The notes: generated by a model from the sequence alone, not told the origin. A stretch of 64,000 nt of DNA from Cohnella rhizosphaerae (GCF_029525575.1 NZ_JAPDIA010000002.1:186001-250000), one strand, 5' to 3'; shown: positions 30,173 through 38,784, counted from the first letter of the stretch. A program made the numbers and translations.

Positions 30173-31384
30173 ATGATTACGAACCAACAGACGCGCGGCA
30201 AGGATGCTACGGGCGGGATGAGTCGCTATTTGTCCGCCGGCGCGCGCGCCATCCCGCCATCCGGCATCCGCAGGTTTTTCGATCTGGTCAGCGCCAGCAA
30301 GGACGGCAGCATCATCTCGCTGGGCGTAGGCGAACCCGACTTCGTGACGCCTTGGCACATTCGCGACGCGGCCGTTTACTCGCTCGAAAAGGGTAAAACG
30401 CAGTATACGTCCAACGCGGGCATGCTGGAGCTGCGGGAAGAGATTGCGGCGTATCTGAACAAACAGTTCAATTTGCAATACGAGCCGGGCAACGAGGTGC
30501 TCGTGACGATCGGCGGCAGCGAAGCGATCGACCTCGCGATCCGGGCGCTCGTCGAGCCCGGGGACGAGGTGCTGATTCCCGAGCCGTGCTACGTTCCGTA
30601 CAGTCCGATCACCTCGCTAGGCGGCGGCGTTCCCGTCGGCATCGAGACGTTCGCCAAGGACGGCTTCCGGCTGACGGAGGAGAGCATGCGCGCGGCGATC
30701 ACGCCGCGATCCAAGCTTCTGATCCTGTCCTATCCGAGCAATCCGACCGGCGCGATCATGAGCTACGAAGACATGCTGCCGATCGCGAAGCTCGTCGAGG
30801 AGCACGACCTGATCGTCGTCTCCGACGAGATTTACGCCGAGCTCACGTACGGTTCGAAGCACGTGAGCTTCGCTTCCTTGCCCGGCATGAAAGACCGCAC
30901 GATACTGGTGAGCGGCTTTTCCAAGGCGTTCGCCATGACGGGCTGGCGCATGGGCTACGCTTGCGGCCATCCCGAATTGATCGGCGCGATGCTTAAGATT
31001 CATCAGTATGCCGTCATGTGCGCGCCGATCATGGGGCAGGTCGCCGCGCTCGAAGCGCTCAAGAACGGCATGGAAGAAATGTACCGCATGGTCGAATCCT
31101 ACAACCAAAGACGGAGACTCGTCGTTCAGGGCTTCAGGGAGATCGGTCTGGACTGCCACGAGCCGCAAGGCGCGTTTTACGTTTTCCCGTCGATCGCGTC
31201 GACCGGCCTTTCCTCCGAAGAATTTTCCATGCGGCTCGTGCGCGACGCGAAGGTCGCGGCCGTGCCCGGACATGTGTTCGGCAGCGGGGGAGAGGGCTTT
31301 ATCCGGTGCTCGTACGCCTCCTCCGTCGCCCAGTTGACCGAGGCGCTGGAGCGGATCGGACAGTTCGTTCGGCAGCTAAAATAG
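30173..31384 (+). CDS. alaT: Class I/II aminotransferase (AlaT-like)
   Basis: 403 aa, PLP fold-type I. Motifs: LGVGEPDFVTPWHIRDAA, YTSNAGMLELREEIAAYL, the Asn/Pro pair in LSYPSNPTGAIM, VVSDEIYAELTY, the Schiff-base lysine in SGFSKAFAMTGWRMGYACG, and the C-terminal arginine in FIRCSYASS. The substrate is not fixed by sequence, but linkage to the Lrp-type gene points to alanine transaminase (pyruvate-glutamate). ATG 30173 is chosen; an internal start near MSRYLSAGARAIP is possible. Confidence 0.88.
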   Translation: MITNQQTRGKDATGGMSRYLSAGARAIPPSGIRRFFDLVSASKDGSIISLGVGEPDFVTPWHIRDAAVYSLEKGKTQYTSNAGMLELREEIAAYLNKQFNLQYEPGNEVLVTIGGSEAIDLAIRALVEPGDEVLIPEPCYVPYSPITSLGGGVPVGIETFAKDGFRLTEESMRAAITPRSKLLILSYPSNPTGAIMSYEDMLPIAKLVEEHDLIVVSDEIYAELTYGSKHVSFASLPGMKDRTILVSGFSKAFAMTGWRMGYACGHPELIGAMLKIHQYAVMCAPIMGQVAALEALKNGMEEMYRMVESYNQRRRLVVQGFREIGLDCHEPQGAFYVFPSIASTGLSSEEFSMRLVRDAKVAAVPGHVFGSGGEGFIRCSYASSVAQLTEALERIGQFVRQLK

Positions 31385-31400
31385 CGGAAATGGAAAAAGG

Positions 31401-31430
31401 TTGTTATTTTTTCTAAAGTTCTGCTATAAT
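31401..31430 (+). promoter_or_regulatory. Sigma-A-type promoter of the Spo0E-like gene
   Basis: ttgtta (31401-31406), an 18-bp spacer and TATAAT (31425-31430), 49 bp before the start codon. Confidence 0.65.
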
Positions 31431-31478
31431 TACCCTTGTTTTGCAGACTTGCCCGTAGCTGCGGAGAGGGGGAAAACG

Positions 31479-31739
31479 ATGGCGACAGTAAGCAATCATT
31501 CTTTGGATTCGGGTCAGCCCGCGACCTGGGCGTCGGCCAAGAATGCCTACAGTGAAGTCGGCGCGCCTCCCTCTTATAACGATCGAAGCCTCATCGAAGA
31601 AATCGACCTGCTCAGGCGTCGCATGACGGAAACTTTCCTGAAGGAGGACTCCTTCACCGCGGAGCCCGTCATGGAGATCAGCCGCATGCTCGACGTGAAG
31701 ATCAACGAATACATGAGACTCAGCTATCATACCCGTTAA
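31479..31739 (+). CDS. Spo0E-like aspartyl-phosphate phosphatase family protein
   Basis: 86 aa; ATG 31479 follows gagaggggg. The C-terminal 45 residues give the two-helix Spo0E pattern: IEEIDLLRRRMTETFLKED, then a turn and VMEISRMLDVKINEYMRL. Spo0E proteins dephosphorylate Spo0A-P and delay sporulation. Their signature SQELD is here SRMLD, so the Asp is kept but the Gln-Glu pair is not; activity is uncertain. The first 35 residues are unrelated and probably flexible. It is followed by a terminator and is monocistronic. Confidence 0.75.
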   Translation: MATVSNHSLDSGQPATWASAKNAYSEVGAPPSYNDRSLIEEIDLLRRRMTETFLKEDSFTAEPVMEISRMLDVKINEYMRLSYHTR

Positions 31740-31741
31740 GT

Positions 31742-31765
31742 CCGGAGCCTCGCTCCGGGCTTTTT
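31742..31765 (+). terminator. Terminator after the Spo0E-like gene
   Basis: ccggagc, 3-nt loop, gctccgg, gc, five T. Confidence 0.85.
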
Positions 31766-31803
31766 AATTATGGTGCGCGCCTAGCCCAAATCGAAAGGTA
31801 ATG

Positions 31804-31967
31804 CTGTACAGCGCCTCTTTGGCCAGGAATACGCCACAGACTCGACGGGTAAAGCTGTACAGCGTCTCTTCGGCCCGGAATACGCCACAGACTCGACGGG
31901 TAAAGCTGTACAGCGTCTCTTTGGCCCGGAATACGCCACAGACTCGATAAGTAACGCTGTACAACAG
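31804..31967. repeat. Tandem array, 3.2 copies of a 51-bp unit
   Basis: Units begin ctgtacagcg at 31804, 31855, 31906 and (partial) 31957, exactly 51 bp apart. Each junction contains the 10-bp palindrome gctgtacagc. No gene is seen from 31766 to 32448. Confidence 0.87.
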
Positions 31968-32102
31968 GAGCGGCGGCGTCCCATCGCCTCGCTGGCTTCA
32001 CTTGCTAATCTACGATGACGTTAAGCGGCAAGGTAAGCGTGAGAGGCAAATGAGAACTGCGGGAGTAACCGAAGGTAGTCCGAGCGAAGATATCGGAATC
32101 AA

Positions 32103-32300
32103 ATGGACTCAGATGACGCTATTTCTTTAAAAAACGGTGCAATTGCATCGTTTCGGACTGGAGAGTCGTTATTCGCCCGGATCCAGGCTAAAAAAAGATC
32201 TCCAATCCCGCAATAGGGGCTCCTGGGTCCGCAAGCGGGCCGCAAAGCGCGATCGGAACAAAAATAACGGCTCCTCAGTCAGTCAGTCAGTCAGTCAGTC
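32103..32300. repeat. Dispersed intergenic element, copy 1, with AGTC microsatellite
   Basis: Segments here, from ggactcagatgacgctattt to aataacggctcctcagtc, recur in the same order at 59972-60155. The copy ends in about six AGTC units (to 32300). It lies in a gene-free region. Confidence 0.65.
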
Positions 32301-32382
32301 CGCTGCGTGCCATTGCGCTAACAAAGGCCACAAGCAAGCGGCTTTTTTTTATTTGTAAGAGGGCCCGCAGGGCGCGCCGTTT

Positions 32383-32411
32383 TTCAAGTCCCCCCGCGAT
32401 TGTGCTATAGT
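32383..32411 (+). promoter_or_regulatory. Possible promoter of cobU
   Basis: ttcaag (32383-32388), a 17-bp spacer and tatagt (32406-32411) with an upstream TG. Confidence 0.5.
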
Positions 32412-32448
32412 TAGGCTAGATATTTTTGCGCCTGGGAGGTGACGGGGT

Positions 32449-33054
32449 ATGCTCCTGTTGGTAACCGGCGGCACGGGTTCGGGCAAGTCCGCTTATGCCA
32501 GGCGATTGGCGGAGTCGCTGGGCAGGGAGGCGATCGGCTTCACATGTCCCGCGTGGCCGTCGCCCGGCGCCTGTCCGACGGAAGACGCGGTCGCCGCTTC
32601 CGGCGCGACTGCGTCCGGGACGCTTGCCGATGCGAAGCAGGCAGCAGGACGGCGGGGATTCGCGTGGACGCAGCTGCCGGCGGACGACGCCTGCGCGCAG
32701 GCGCTGATACGCGTCAATCTGGACTCGAATCCTTATCGGGCCGAGCGAAGGGCGTTGGTGCTCGACAGTCTGTCGGGCTGGCTTCGGCACCGGGTGCTCC
32801 AGATCGATCCTCGCGAAGGGAACGAAGGGCAAGCTGCTGCCGCGACGGGCGAACTGCTCGGCGCGCTGCTCGAATTCGAGGGCGTCGTCATCGTCGTGAC
32901 CGAGGAGGCGGCGGCCGGGCTGGTTCCGGATCCGCGCGAGCGAACCTATATGAGGCTGCTGGCCGAGTCCAACCGGCGACTGGCCGCGGCTTCGCATACG
33001 ATCTACCGACTGTCGTTCGGGATCGCCGAAGCGATTCGGGGCGAACGGATCTGA
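32449..33054 (+). CDS. cobU: Adenosylcobinamide kinase/guanylyltransferase CobU
   Basis: 201 aa; ATG 32449 follows gggaggtga. The N-terminal P-loop LLLVTGGTGSGKSAYARRLA and the later VIVVTEEAAAGLVPDPR and RERTYMRLLAESNRRLA match the CobU/CobP family, which phosphorylates adenosylcobinamide and attaches GMP during assembly or salvage of the B12 nucleotide loop. The central part is more diverged than usual, and the guanylylated-His motif is not obvious. It is followed 16 bp later by a cobalamin adenosyltransferase. No de novo B12 genes are seen here, so salvage is the likely role. Confidence 0.8.
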   Translation: MLLLVTGGTGSGKSAYARRLAESLGREAIGFTCPAWPSPGACPTEDAVAASGATASGTLADAKQAAGRRGFAWTQLPADDACAQALIRVNLDSNPYRAERRALVLDSLSGWLRHRVLQIDPREGNEGQAAAATGELLGALLEFEGVVIVVTEEAAAGLVPDPRERTYMRLLAESNRRLAAASHTIYRLSFGIAEAIRGERI

Positions 33055-33070
33055 TGGGGAGGACAGGGCG

Positions 33071-33698
33071 ATGAAGCTTTATACAAGAACAGGCGACAAA
33101 GGAACGACCACGGTCATCGGCGGCAAAGTAAACAAGGACGACGAGCGGGTGGAGGCTTTCGGAACGATCGACGAATTGAATGCGTTCGTCGGACAAGCGG
33201 CGGCCATCGCGAGAACGGCGGCTGCAGCGGATGCCGCGACCGAAGCGGCGGAAACCGTTCGCGCTTTCGAAGCCCGCCTGCGCGAGGAGCTGACCGTCAT
33301 CCAGCATGAGCTGTTCGACTGCGGCTCGGATCTTTCCTACGCCGCGCCGGCGCCGGAGCAACTGAAGGTCGGGGCCGCGCTGGCGGAGCGGCTCGAAGTC
33401 TGGATCGATCGCCATGAAGCGGGCAATCCGCCGATCGCGAGATTTATCCTGCCCGGCGGGACGGCGACGGCCGCGGCGCTGCACGTCTGCCGCACCGTCT
33501 GCCGCAGGGCGGAGCGCGCGGTCGTGACTTTGGCGGCAACGGGCAGGCCGTGTCCGCCCGAAGTCGCGAAGTATCTGAACCGGCTGTCGGACTACTTTTT
33601 TGCGGCGGCGCGCGCCGCCAACGCCAAAGCGGGCGTGCAGGACGTCGAATACGAACGGGGGAGCGGCGGTGTTCGGCCGCATCGGCAAGGAGCTATAG
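33071..33698 (+). CDS. PduO-type ATP:cob(I)alamin adenosyltransferase (frame interrupted at 3' end)
   Basis: The N-terminus MKLYTRTGDKGTTTVIGG is the family ATP-binding signature. FGTIDELNAFVGQA, ELFDCGSDLSYA, ILPGGTATAAALHVCRTVCR-like and PEVAKYLNRLSDYFFAAAR follow. It transfers adenosyl from ATP to cob(I)alamin. As written, the frame runs on into the next gene. Removing one G from the G5 run 33657-33661 gives the normal C-terminus DVEYERGAAVFGRIGKEL and a TAG at 33696-33698. The apparent 537-residue fusion is therefore almost certainly an indel artefact. Corrected length is about 208 aa. Confidence 0.9.
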
Positions 33699-33703
33699 CA
33701 ACG

Positions 33704-34684
33704 ATGGAATGGGAACGCACGGAAGGATATTACAAGCCGCTCGTGCACGTCGCGGACGAGCGGGACGAAGGCCGTATGCTGCGCGACGTGCTGCGGAGCA
33801 GGATCGGCATTTCGCGGCGGCTGTGGACGAAGCTCAAGGCTTCGGAGGAAGGCGTGACCGTCAACGGGAACGCGGTTTTTTCCAGTTTTATTTTATCGGC
33901 GGGCGACATCGTGGCGCTGCGCATGGCGGAAGAGTCATCGGACGATATTCTGCCGCAGCCGATGGCGCTCGATATCGTCCACGAGGACGACGACCTGCTC
34001 GTGCTGAACAAGCCGGCGGGCGTCATCGTCCACCCGACGACCGGCCATTACGCGAACACGCTGGCGAACGGCGTCGTGCACTATTGGCGCGAACGCGGCG
34101 AGCGATGCCGGTTCAGGCCGGTCAATCGGCTGGACGAGGATACGTCCGGCCTCGTGATCGTCGCCAAGCACCCGTACGCGCAGCAGCAGCTGTCCGCGCA
34201 GATGACGGCGGGCACGGTGCTCAAGCAGTATCGCGCCTATGCCTATGGCCGCCCGCCCGCCGACGAGGGCGAAGTGAACGCGCCGATCGGCCGCGTGCCC
34301 GAGGATCCGCACAGGCGGGCCGTCCGGGAGGACGGTCAGCCTTCGCTTACGTTTTATTCGTTGTCCGAGTCGTATCCATGCGGCGCGAGCGCGCTGGACA
34401 TCCGGCTCGGCACGGGACGGACGCACCAGATACGCGTACATATGGGCGCGATCGGATGCCCGCTTGTCGGAGACGCGTACTACGCCGATCCGGCATGGAT
34501 GCGCACGCCGCTCGCAGCCGCGCTCTCCGGCGCGATCGGCAGGCAGGCGCTTCACGCGGCGCAGCTCGCCTTCCGGCATCCGGTGACGGGCGCCGAGACG
34601 AAGCTGGAGGCGCCGCTGCCCGCGGATCTGCGCGAGCTGGAGCGCGTTCTGCGGGAGCTCCCGCCGCGTCTGGACGCGCGATGA
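33704..34684 (+). CDS. RluA-family 23S rRNA/tRNA pseudouridine synthase
   Basis: 326 aa from ATG 33704, which has aaggag at 33688-33693 inside the end of the upstream gene. An N-terminal S4-like domain (LRSRIGISRRLWTKLKASEE) is followed by the catalytic domain: DDLLVLNKPAGVIVHPT, the catalytic Asp in RPVNRLDEDTSGLVIVAKH, and the C-terminal RLGTGRTHQIRVHMGAIGCP. It isomerises uridine in rRNA or tRNA; RluD-type substrate choice cannot be fixed. It stands in the same frame as the upstream adenosyltransferase only because of an extra G. Confidence 0.92.
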   Translation: MEWERTEGYYKPLVHVADERDEGRMLRDVLRSRIGISRRLWTKLKASEEGVTVNGNAVFSSFILSAGDIVALRMAEESSDDILPQPMALDIVHEDDDLLVLNKPAGVIVHPTTGHYANTLANGVVHYWRERGERCRFRPVNRLDEDTSGLVIVAKHPYAQQQLSAQMTAGTVLKQYRAYAYGRPPADEGEVNAPIGRVPEDPHRRAVREDGQPSLTFYSLSESYPCGASALDIRLGTGRTHQIRVHMGAIGCPLVGDAYYADPAWMRTPLAAALSGAIGRQALHAAQLAFRHPVTGAETKLEAPLPADLRELERVLRELPPRLDAR

Positions 34685-34717
34685 ACATGCATCTATTGAA
34701 TCTGGAGGAAAGCAGTC

Positions 34718-35083
34718 ATGTCTAAAAAGTTGACCGTCTATCAATACCCGTCCTGCGACACCTGCCGCAAAGCGATCAAGACGCTGCAAGGCGAGGGACA
34801 CGAGCTGGAGCTTATTCATATCAAGGAGTCTCCGCCTTCGGTGGACGAGCTCCGCATGCTGGTTGCGGCCAGCGGCCTTCCGATCGGGAAATGGTTCAAC
34901 ACGGCCGGCGACGCTTACCGTTCGATGGGCTTGAAGGATCGCATGGCGCAGCTGTCCGACGACGAGAAGCTGACGCTGCTCGCCGGCAACGGCATGCTGA
35001 TCAAGCGCCCGGTCGTCTCCGACGGACAAAAGGCGACCGTAGGATACCGCGAAGAGGAGCTGAAGCGTGCCTATGCCGAATGA
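34718..35083 (+). CDS. ArsC/Spx-family thioredoxin-like protein (YusI-like)
   Basis: 121 aa; ATG 34718 follows ggaggaaag. It has the thioredoxin-fold start YQYPSCDTCRKAIKTLQ, whose CxxC is Cys-Asp-Thr-Cys, followed by LIHIKESPPSVDELRML, LPIGKWFNTAGDAYRSMG and LIKRPVVSDG. That final RPV-like arginine segment is typical of the ArsC/Spx/YffB family. True arsenate reductases and Spx regulators share the fold; the nearest known type is Bacillus YusI. No ars genes are near. Its end overlaps the next gene by 17 bp. Confidence 0.86.
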   Translation: MSKKLTVYQYPSCDTCRKAIKTLQGEGHELELIHIKESPPSVDELRMLVAASGLPIGKWFNTAGDAYRSMGLKDRMAQLSDDEKLTLLAGNGMLIKRPVVSDGQKATVGYREEELKRAYAE

Positions 35084-36356
35084 CGGCCGGGAGCATGAAA
35101 CGAAGCTCGACGATCGAAGATCCGCGAACGGCGAACAGGATAGACTGACGAGTCTGGCCGACGGTGCGGACTCGGGCCGTCCTCAAGCCCATTCGACCGG
35201 CTCCGGCTTGCCGCCTCCCAAACCGATCGATCCGAACGCACCGCCCGTGTCGCCGACGAACGGCGACGCGGAACGAATCGGCGGGCCCGAGGACGAGGGC
35301 GGCAAGCGCAAGGGAGGCGGGGGCACGTGGACGGCGCTGGGCGCCGTGCTGGCTTTTTTGCTGGGCAAGGGCAAGGCCGCGCTGCTGCTGTTCCTGAAGT
35401 TCGGCAAGCCGCTCATCTCGATGGCGATCACGGTCGGCGCATACGCCCTACTTTATCCCTGGTCGTTCGCGTTCGGGTTGGTGGCGCTCATTTTCGTGCA
35501 CGAGATGGGACATGTGTGGGTCGCCAAGCGAAAAGGACTGCCGGTAACGGCGCCGCTATTCATCCCTTTCCTCGGCGCCGCGATCATGATGAAGCGCAAT
35601 CCGAAGGACGCGGCGACCGAGGCGGATATCGCGCTCGGCGGACCTTATTTGGGCACGGCCGCGGCTTTCGTTTGTTACGGCATCGGCGTCTACACGGACA
35701 GCGCCGTTTGGCACATGCTGGCGTACGTCGGCTTTTTCCTCAACTTGTTTAATCTCGTGCCTGTCCGTCCGCTCGACGGCGGCAGAATCGCGTCGGCCGT
35801 GAACCGCTGGATCTGGCTCGCGGGCGTCGTGATCGGACCTTTCGTCATCTGGTACACGCATAGCGTTATTTTTATTCTGATCTGGGTATGGTTCCTGTTC
35901 ACGACCTATCGGAAGTTCAAGGCGAAGCGCGGCGAAGGGCCGGTTCACTTCGCCGAGGGCGTCTATCGGGCCAAGGCGGACCCCGCCCTGCCGGAGTGGT
36001 ATTACCGCGGCGCCCATCATCTGCGGGAGCTGCCCTACACGGCCTACTGCAAGCTGGATGGCCAGCATGTCGTCGAGTTCGAATGGGAGGCGCTGTCCTT
36101 CAAGGGCGAGCTGCCGATCGACCAGGCGATCCTCGTACGGCGCGTCTATGCCCATCAGCTCGAGGGACCGGACGAAGAGCAGAACCTGACCCTGAAGGTC
36201 CGGGTCGAGGGCAATGTCTACGAGCCGGACAATTATTACGAAGTGAAGAGCCGCGACAGATGGCGGATCGGAGGCTTGTACGTCGGTCTTATCGTCGTAC
36301 TCGTTTATATGATGTGGGTCATTCAAGAAGCAGGCTGGACGAACCCGGCGCAATAA
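35067..36356 (+). CDS. Site-2-type (M50) intramembrane metalloprotease
   Basis: 429 aa. About 90 residues of hydrophilic, Pro-rich N-terminus precede several transmembrane helices. The zinc motif is HExxH in LIFVHEMGHVWVAKRKG and the third ligand is in NLVPVRPLDGGRIASAV. A C-terminal soluble part of about 130 residues (EWYYRGAHHLRELPYTAYCK) ends with another transmembrane helix. M50 proteases cut membrane-embedded substrates, but the partner is unknown. GTG 35067 overlaps the upstream gene; ATG 35073 is an equally possible start. Confidence 0.88.
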   Translation: MPMPNDGREHETKLDDRRSANGEQDRLTSLADGADSGRPQAHSTGSGLPPPKPIDPNAPPVSPTNGDAERIGGPEDEGGKRKGGGGTWTALGAVLAFLLGKGKAALLLFLKFGKPLISMAITVGAYALLYPWSFAFGLVALIFVHEMGHVWVAKRKGLPVTAPLFIPFLGAAIMMKRNPKDAATEADIALGGPYLGTAAAFVCYGIGVYTDSAVWHMLAYVGFFLNLFNLVPVRPLDGGRIASAVNRWIWLAGVVIGPFVIWYTHSVIFILIWVWFLFTTYRKFKAKRGEGPVHFAEGVYRAKADPALPEWYYRGAHHLRELPYTAYCKLDGQHVVEFEWEALSFKGELPIDQAILVRRVYAHQLEGPDEEQNLTLKVRVEGNVYEPDNYYEVKSRDRWRIGGLYVGLIVVLVYMMWVIQEAGWTNPAQ

Positions 36357-36399
36357 CGCTGCCGGTTCGTGCGCGCGAATAGGAAGGAAGCTGCAGGCG

Positions 36400-37638
36400 A
36401 TGAATGGGCAAGCATGGAGAGCGGATCGACTGGATCGCTTGGGTTCGGCTATATTTTCGGAGGTGGCCGGCTGGAAGGCCGCGGCCCGCTTGGCGGGGCT
36501 GGACGTCATTCAGCTCGATATCGGCAGCCCGGACAGACCTCCGGCGCTGGGGATACGCGAGCGGCTGGCGGCGGCAAGCCTGCGGCCCGAGCTGTACCGC
36601 TATCCGGGTACGGACGGCAGCTCCGCTTTTCGCATCAAGGTCGCGGCGTGGTTCAAGCACCGGTTCCGCGTCGCGCTTGATCCTGAGCGGGAGGTACTCT
36701 CGCTCATGGGGACGCAGGACGGTCTCGCCCATCTGGCGCTGGCCGTGACGAATCCCGGGGATGCGGCGCTGCTGCCCGACCCGGGCTATCCCGTCTATCA
36801 GGCCGGCCTGGCCGTGGCCGGGGTGGAGACCGTGCCGCTGCCGCTGACGGCGGAGCGCGGCTACCTGCCCGACTTCGACGCCGTCCCTGACGAAGTCTGG
36901 GCGAAGGTGAAGTTCATGCTCCTCAGCTATCCGAGCAATCCGACGGCAGCGGTCGCGGACCTGTCGTTTTTCGAGCAGGCGGTCGCCGTCGCGAGACGCC
37001 GCGGCGTGCTGCTCGTGCACGACAACGCCTACAGCGAGATGGCGTACGACGGCTTCAAGCCGCCGAGCGTGCTGGAGGTGCCGGGAGCCAAGGACATCGC
37101 GATCGAATTTCACTCGCTCTCCAAGTCGTTTCATCTGGCGGGCGCGCGCATCGGCTTCGCGGTCGGCAATCCCGAGGCGCTGGACAGCCTTCGGGCGTTG
37201 AAGAACAATATCGACTTCGGCGTATTTCTCGCCGTGCAGGAAGCGGCCGTCGAAGCGCTCGAGTTGGATATGAACGCGCCGGACCCCGTCGCGCCCGAAT
37301 ACGAGCGTCGCCGGGACGCCTTCGTCTCGGCGATGGCCGAGGCGGGCTGGCCGATTCCGGCGCCGCGCGGCTCGATGTTCGCCTGGGCGCCCGTGCCGGC
37401 AGGCTGGCGCTCGCGCGCGCTCGCGAAGGCGATGCTCGCGCATGCCGGCGTCGCGGTCATCCCCGGCGACGCGTTCGGCGCGCTGGGCGAGGGCTACGTG
37501 CGCTTCGCGCTCGTCGAGCCGGAGGAGCGGCTGCGCGAGGCGGCCGGACGCATCGGGCGTTTTTTGCGGGAGCACGTTCCGTCCGAAGCCGAAGCCGAAG
37601 CCGAAGCCGAAGCCGAAGCCGAAGCCGAATCCCGCTAA
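36400..37638 (+). CDS. Class I/II aminotransferase with Glu-Ala repeat tail
   Basis: 412 aa; PLP fold-type I. Motifs: LDIGSPDRPPALGIRERLAA, YPGTDGSSAFRIKVAAWF, LSYPSNPTAAVADLSFF, VHDNAYSEMAYDG, the PLP lysine in FHSLSKSFHLAGARIGFAV, and a C-terminal FALVEPEERLREA. It resembles LL-diaminopimelate/PatA-type enzymes, but the substrate is not certain. The C-terminus carries seven Glu-Ala dipeptides encoded by a (GAAGCC)7 repeat (37585-37626) just before the stop, unusual for the family. It starts 44 bp after the M50 gene. Confidence 0.87.
   Translation: MNGQAWRADRLDRLGSAIFSEVAGWKAAARLAGLDVIQLDIGSPDRPPALGIRERLAAASLRPELYRYPGTDGSSAFRIKVAAWFKHRFRVALDPEREVLSLMGTQDGLAHLALAVTNPGDAALLPDPGYPVYQAGLAVAGVETVPLPLTAERGYLPDFDAVPDEVWAKVKFMLLSYPSNPTAAVADLSFFEQAVAVARRRGVLLVHDNAYSEMAYDGFKPPSVLEVPGAKDIAIEFHSLSKSFHLAGARIGFAVGNPEALDSLRALKNNIDFGVFLAVQEAAVEALELDMNAPDPVAPEYERRRDAFVSAMAEAGWPIPAPRGSMFAWAPVPAGWRSRALAKAMLAHAGVAVIPGDAFGALGEGYVRFALVEPEERLREAAGRIGRFLREHVPSEAEAEAEAEAEAEAESR
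37585..37629 (+). repeat. (GAAGCC)7 in-frame hexanucleotide repeat
   Basis: Seven perfect GAAGCC units plus GAA. It encodes an alternating Glu-Ala tail of the aminotransferase; copy-number change would keep the frame. Confidence 0.95.
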
Positions 37639-37689
37639 TCCGGCCGTGCCGGTTGGATCGTTCAACGACCGAGCCGAATCCGCGCGGTA

Positions 37690-37698
37690 TGCTATAAT
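37690..37698 (+). promoter_or_regulatory. Extended -10 promoter of the exonuclease gene
   Basis: TGCTATAAT ending at 37698, 36 bp before the start codon; no good -35 is visible, consistent with an extended -10 promoter. Confidence 0.55.
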
Positions 37699-37733
37699 AG
37701 AACGATAGTTTATAGCGCGGGGGGGATCGAAGG

Positions 37734-38729
37734 ATGAGCTTCAACGGGCAAAGAGTGCTGCTGGTCGACGGCATGGCGATTTTATTCAGAGCTTATTTCG
37801 CGACCGCTTATAGCGGATATATCCGCAAGACGAAGGCCGGACTGCCGACCAACGCGGTACACGGCTTCATCCAATATTTTTTCGACGCGGTCAAGACGTT
37901 CCGGCCGACGCATGTCGTCTGCTGCTGGGACATGGGAAGCTCGACGTTCAGGACGGAGCAGTTCAGCGCCTACAAGGGCAACCGTCCGGAGCCGCCGCTC
38001 GAGCTCATTCCGCAGTTCGACCTGGTCAAGGAGGTCGTCGCGGAGATGGGCGTGCCGAACGTGGGCATGCGCGGCTTCGAGGCGGACGACTGCATCGGCA
38101 CGCTCGCCGCGGCGCTCAGCGCGGACGCCGAGGTGTACGTGCTGACCGGGGATCATGACCTGCTGCAGCTCGTCTCGGACCGCGTGAAGGTCGTCATCAT
38201 GAAAAAAGGCAAGCTGAATTATGCCGTATACGACCTGGAGACGCTGATGTCGGATCGGGGTCTGACGCCGGCGCAGATCATCGATCTGAAGGCGTTCATG
38301 GGAGATACGAGCGACAACTATCCGGGCGTGCCCGGAATCGGCGAGAAGACGGCGCAGAAGCTGCTTCAAGAATACGGCTCCGTCGAAGGCGTGCTCGACA
38401 ATCTCGAAAAGTTAGCCAAAGGCGTTCGCGCGAAGATCGAAGCGAATCTCGACCTGCTGCATTTGTCCCGCGAGCTGGCTACGATCAAACTGGATGCGCC
38501 TGTCGCCTGTTCGCTCGAGCAATGCATCTGGGCGATCAGGCATGAAGCGGCCGCCCGCAAGTTTGCGGAGCTGGAGTTCGGCGGGCTTGCGAGGCTGCTC
38601 GGCTTGGCCGAGGCCGCGGCGGGAGCAGAGCTCGTGCCGGCAGCCTCCGAGGCGGAGGATCCGTTCGCGGAGCCGGAAGTTTTGCAGGCGGAGCTGACAT
38701 TCGCCGAAGCGGACGCAAAGCTCGTATAG
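37734..38729 (+). CDS. Stand-alone 5'-3' exonuclease (YpcP-like)
   Basis: 331 aa; ATG 37734 follows gaagg. It matches the exonuclease domain of DNA polymerase I without a polymerase: VLLVDGMAILFRAYFATA, HVVCCWDMGSSTFRTEQFSAY, GFEADDCIGTLAAAL, LTGDHDLLQLVSDRVKV, and a helix-hairpin-helix segment FMGDTSDNYPGVPGIGEKTA. The conserved Asp residues that bind metal are present. It should remove RNA primers or 5' flaps, as YpcP does beside PolA in Bacillus. The last 60 residues are Ala/Glu-rich and not part of the domain. It ends at a terminator. Confidence 0.92.
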   Translation: MSFNGQRVLLVDGMAILFRAYFATAYSGYIRKTKAGLPTNAVHGFIQYFFDAVKTFRPTHVVCCWDMGSSTFRTEQFSAYKGNRPEPPLELIPQFDLVKEVVAEMGVPNVGMRGFEADDCIGTLAAALSADAEVYVLTGDHDLLQLVSDRVKVVIMKKGKLNYAVYDLETLMSDRGLTPAQIIDLKAFMGDTSDNYPGVPGIGEKTAQKLLQEYGSVEGVLDNLEKLAKGVRAKIEANLDLLHLSRELATIKLDAPVACSLEQCIWAIRHEAAARKFAELEFGGLARLLGLAEAAAGAELVPAASEAEDPFAEPEVLQAELTFAEADAKLV

Positions 38730-38741
38730 GGAAACACGAAT

Positions 38742-38775
38742 CGCCGGGAGAAACGTTCCGGCGTTTTTATTTTTT
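38742..38775. terminator. Terminator between exonuclease and LacI genes
   Basis: cgccggga (38742-38749) pairs with ttccggcg (38756-38763), then T5-A-T7. The LacI-family gene converges on it. Confidence 0.85.
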
Positions 38776-38784
38776 TCAGCAGCT

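Noticed and set aside
32103..32448. Insertion sequence or mobile element remnant
   Set aside because: No transposase coding, terminal inverted repeats or target duplication seen; only short repeated segments.
33071..34684. Bifunctional cobalamin adenosyltransferase-pseudouridine synthase
   Set aside because: Explained by one extra G at 33657-33661; the corrected frame has a stop and the second gene has its own ribosome site.
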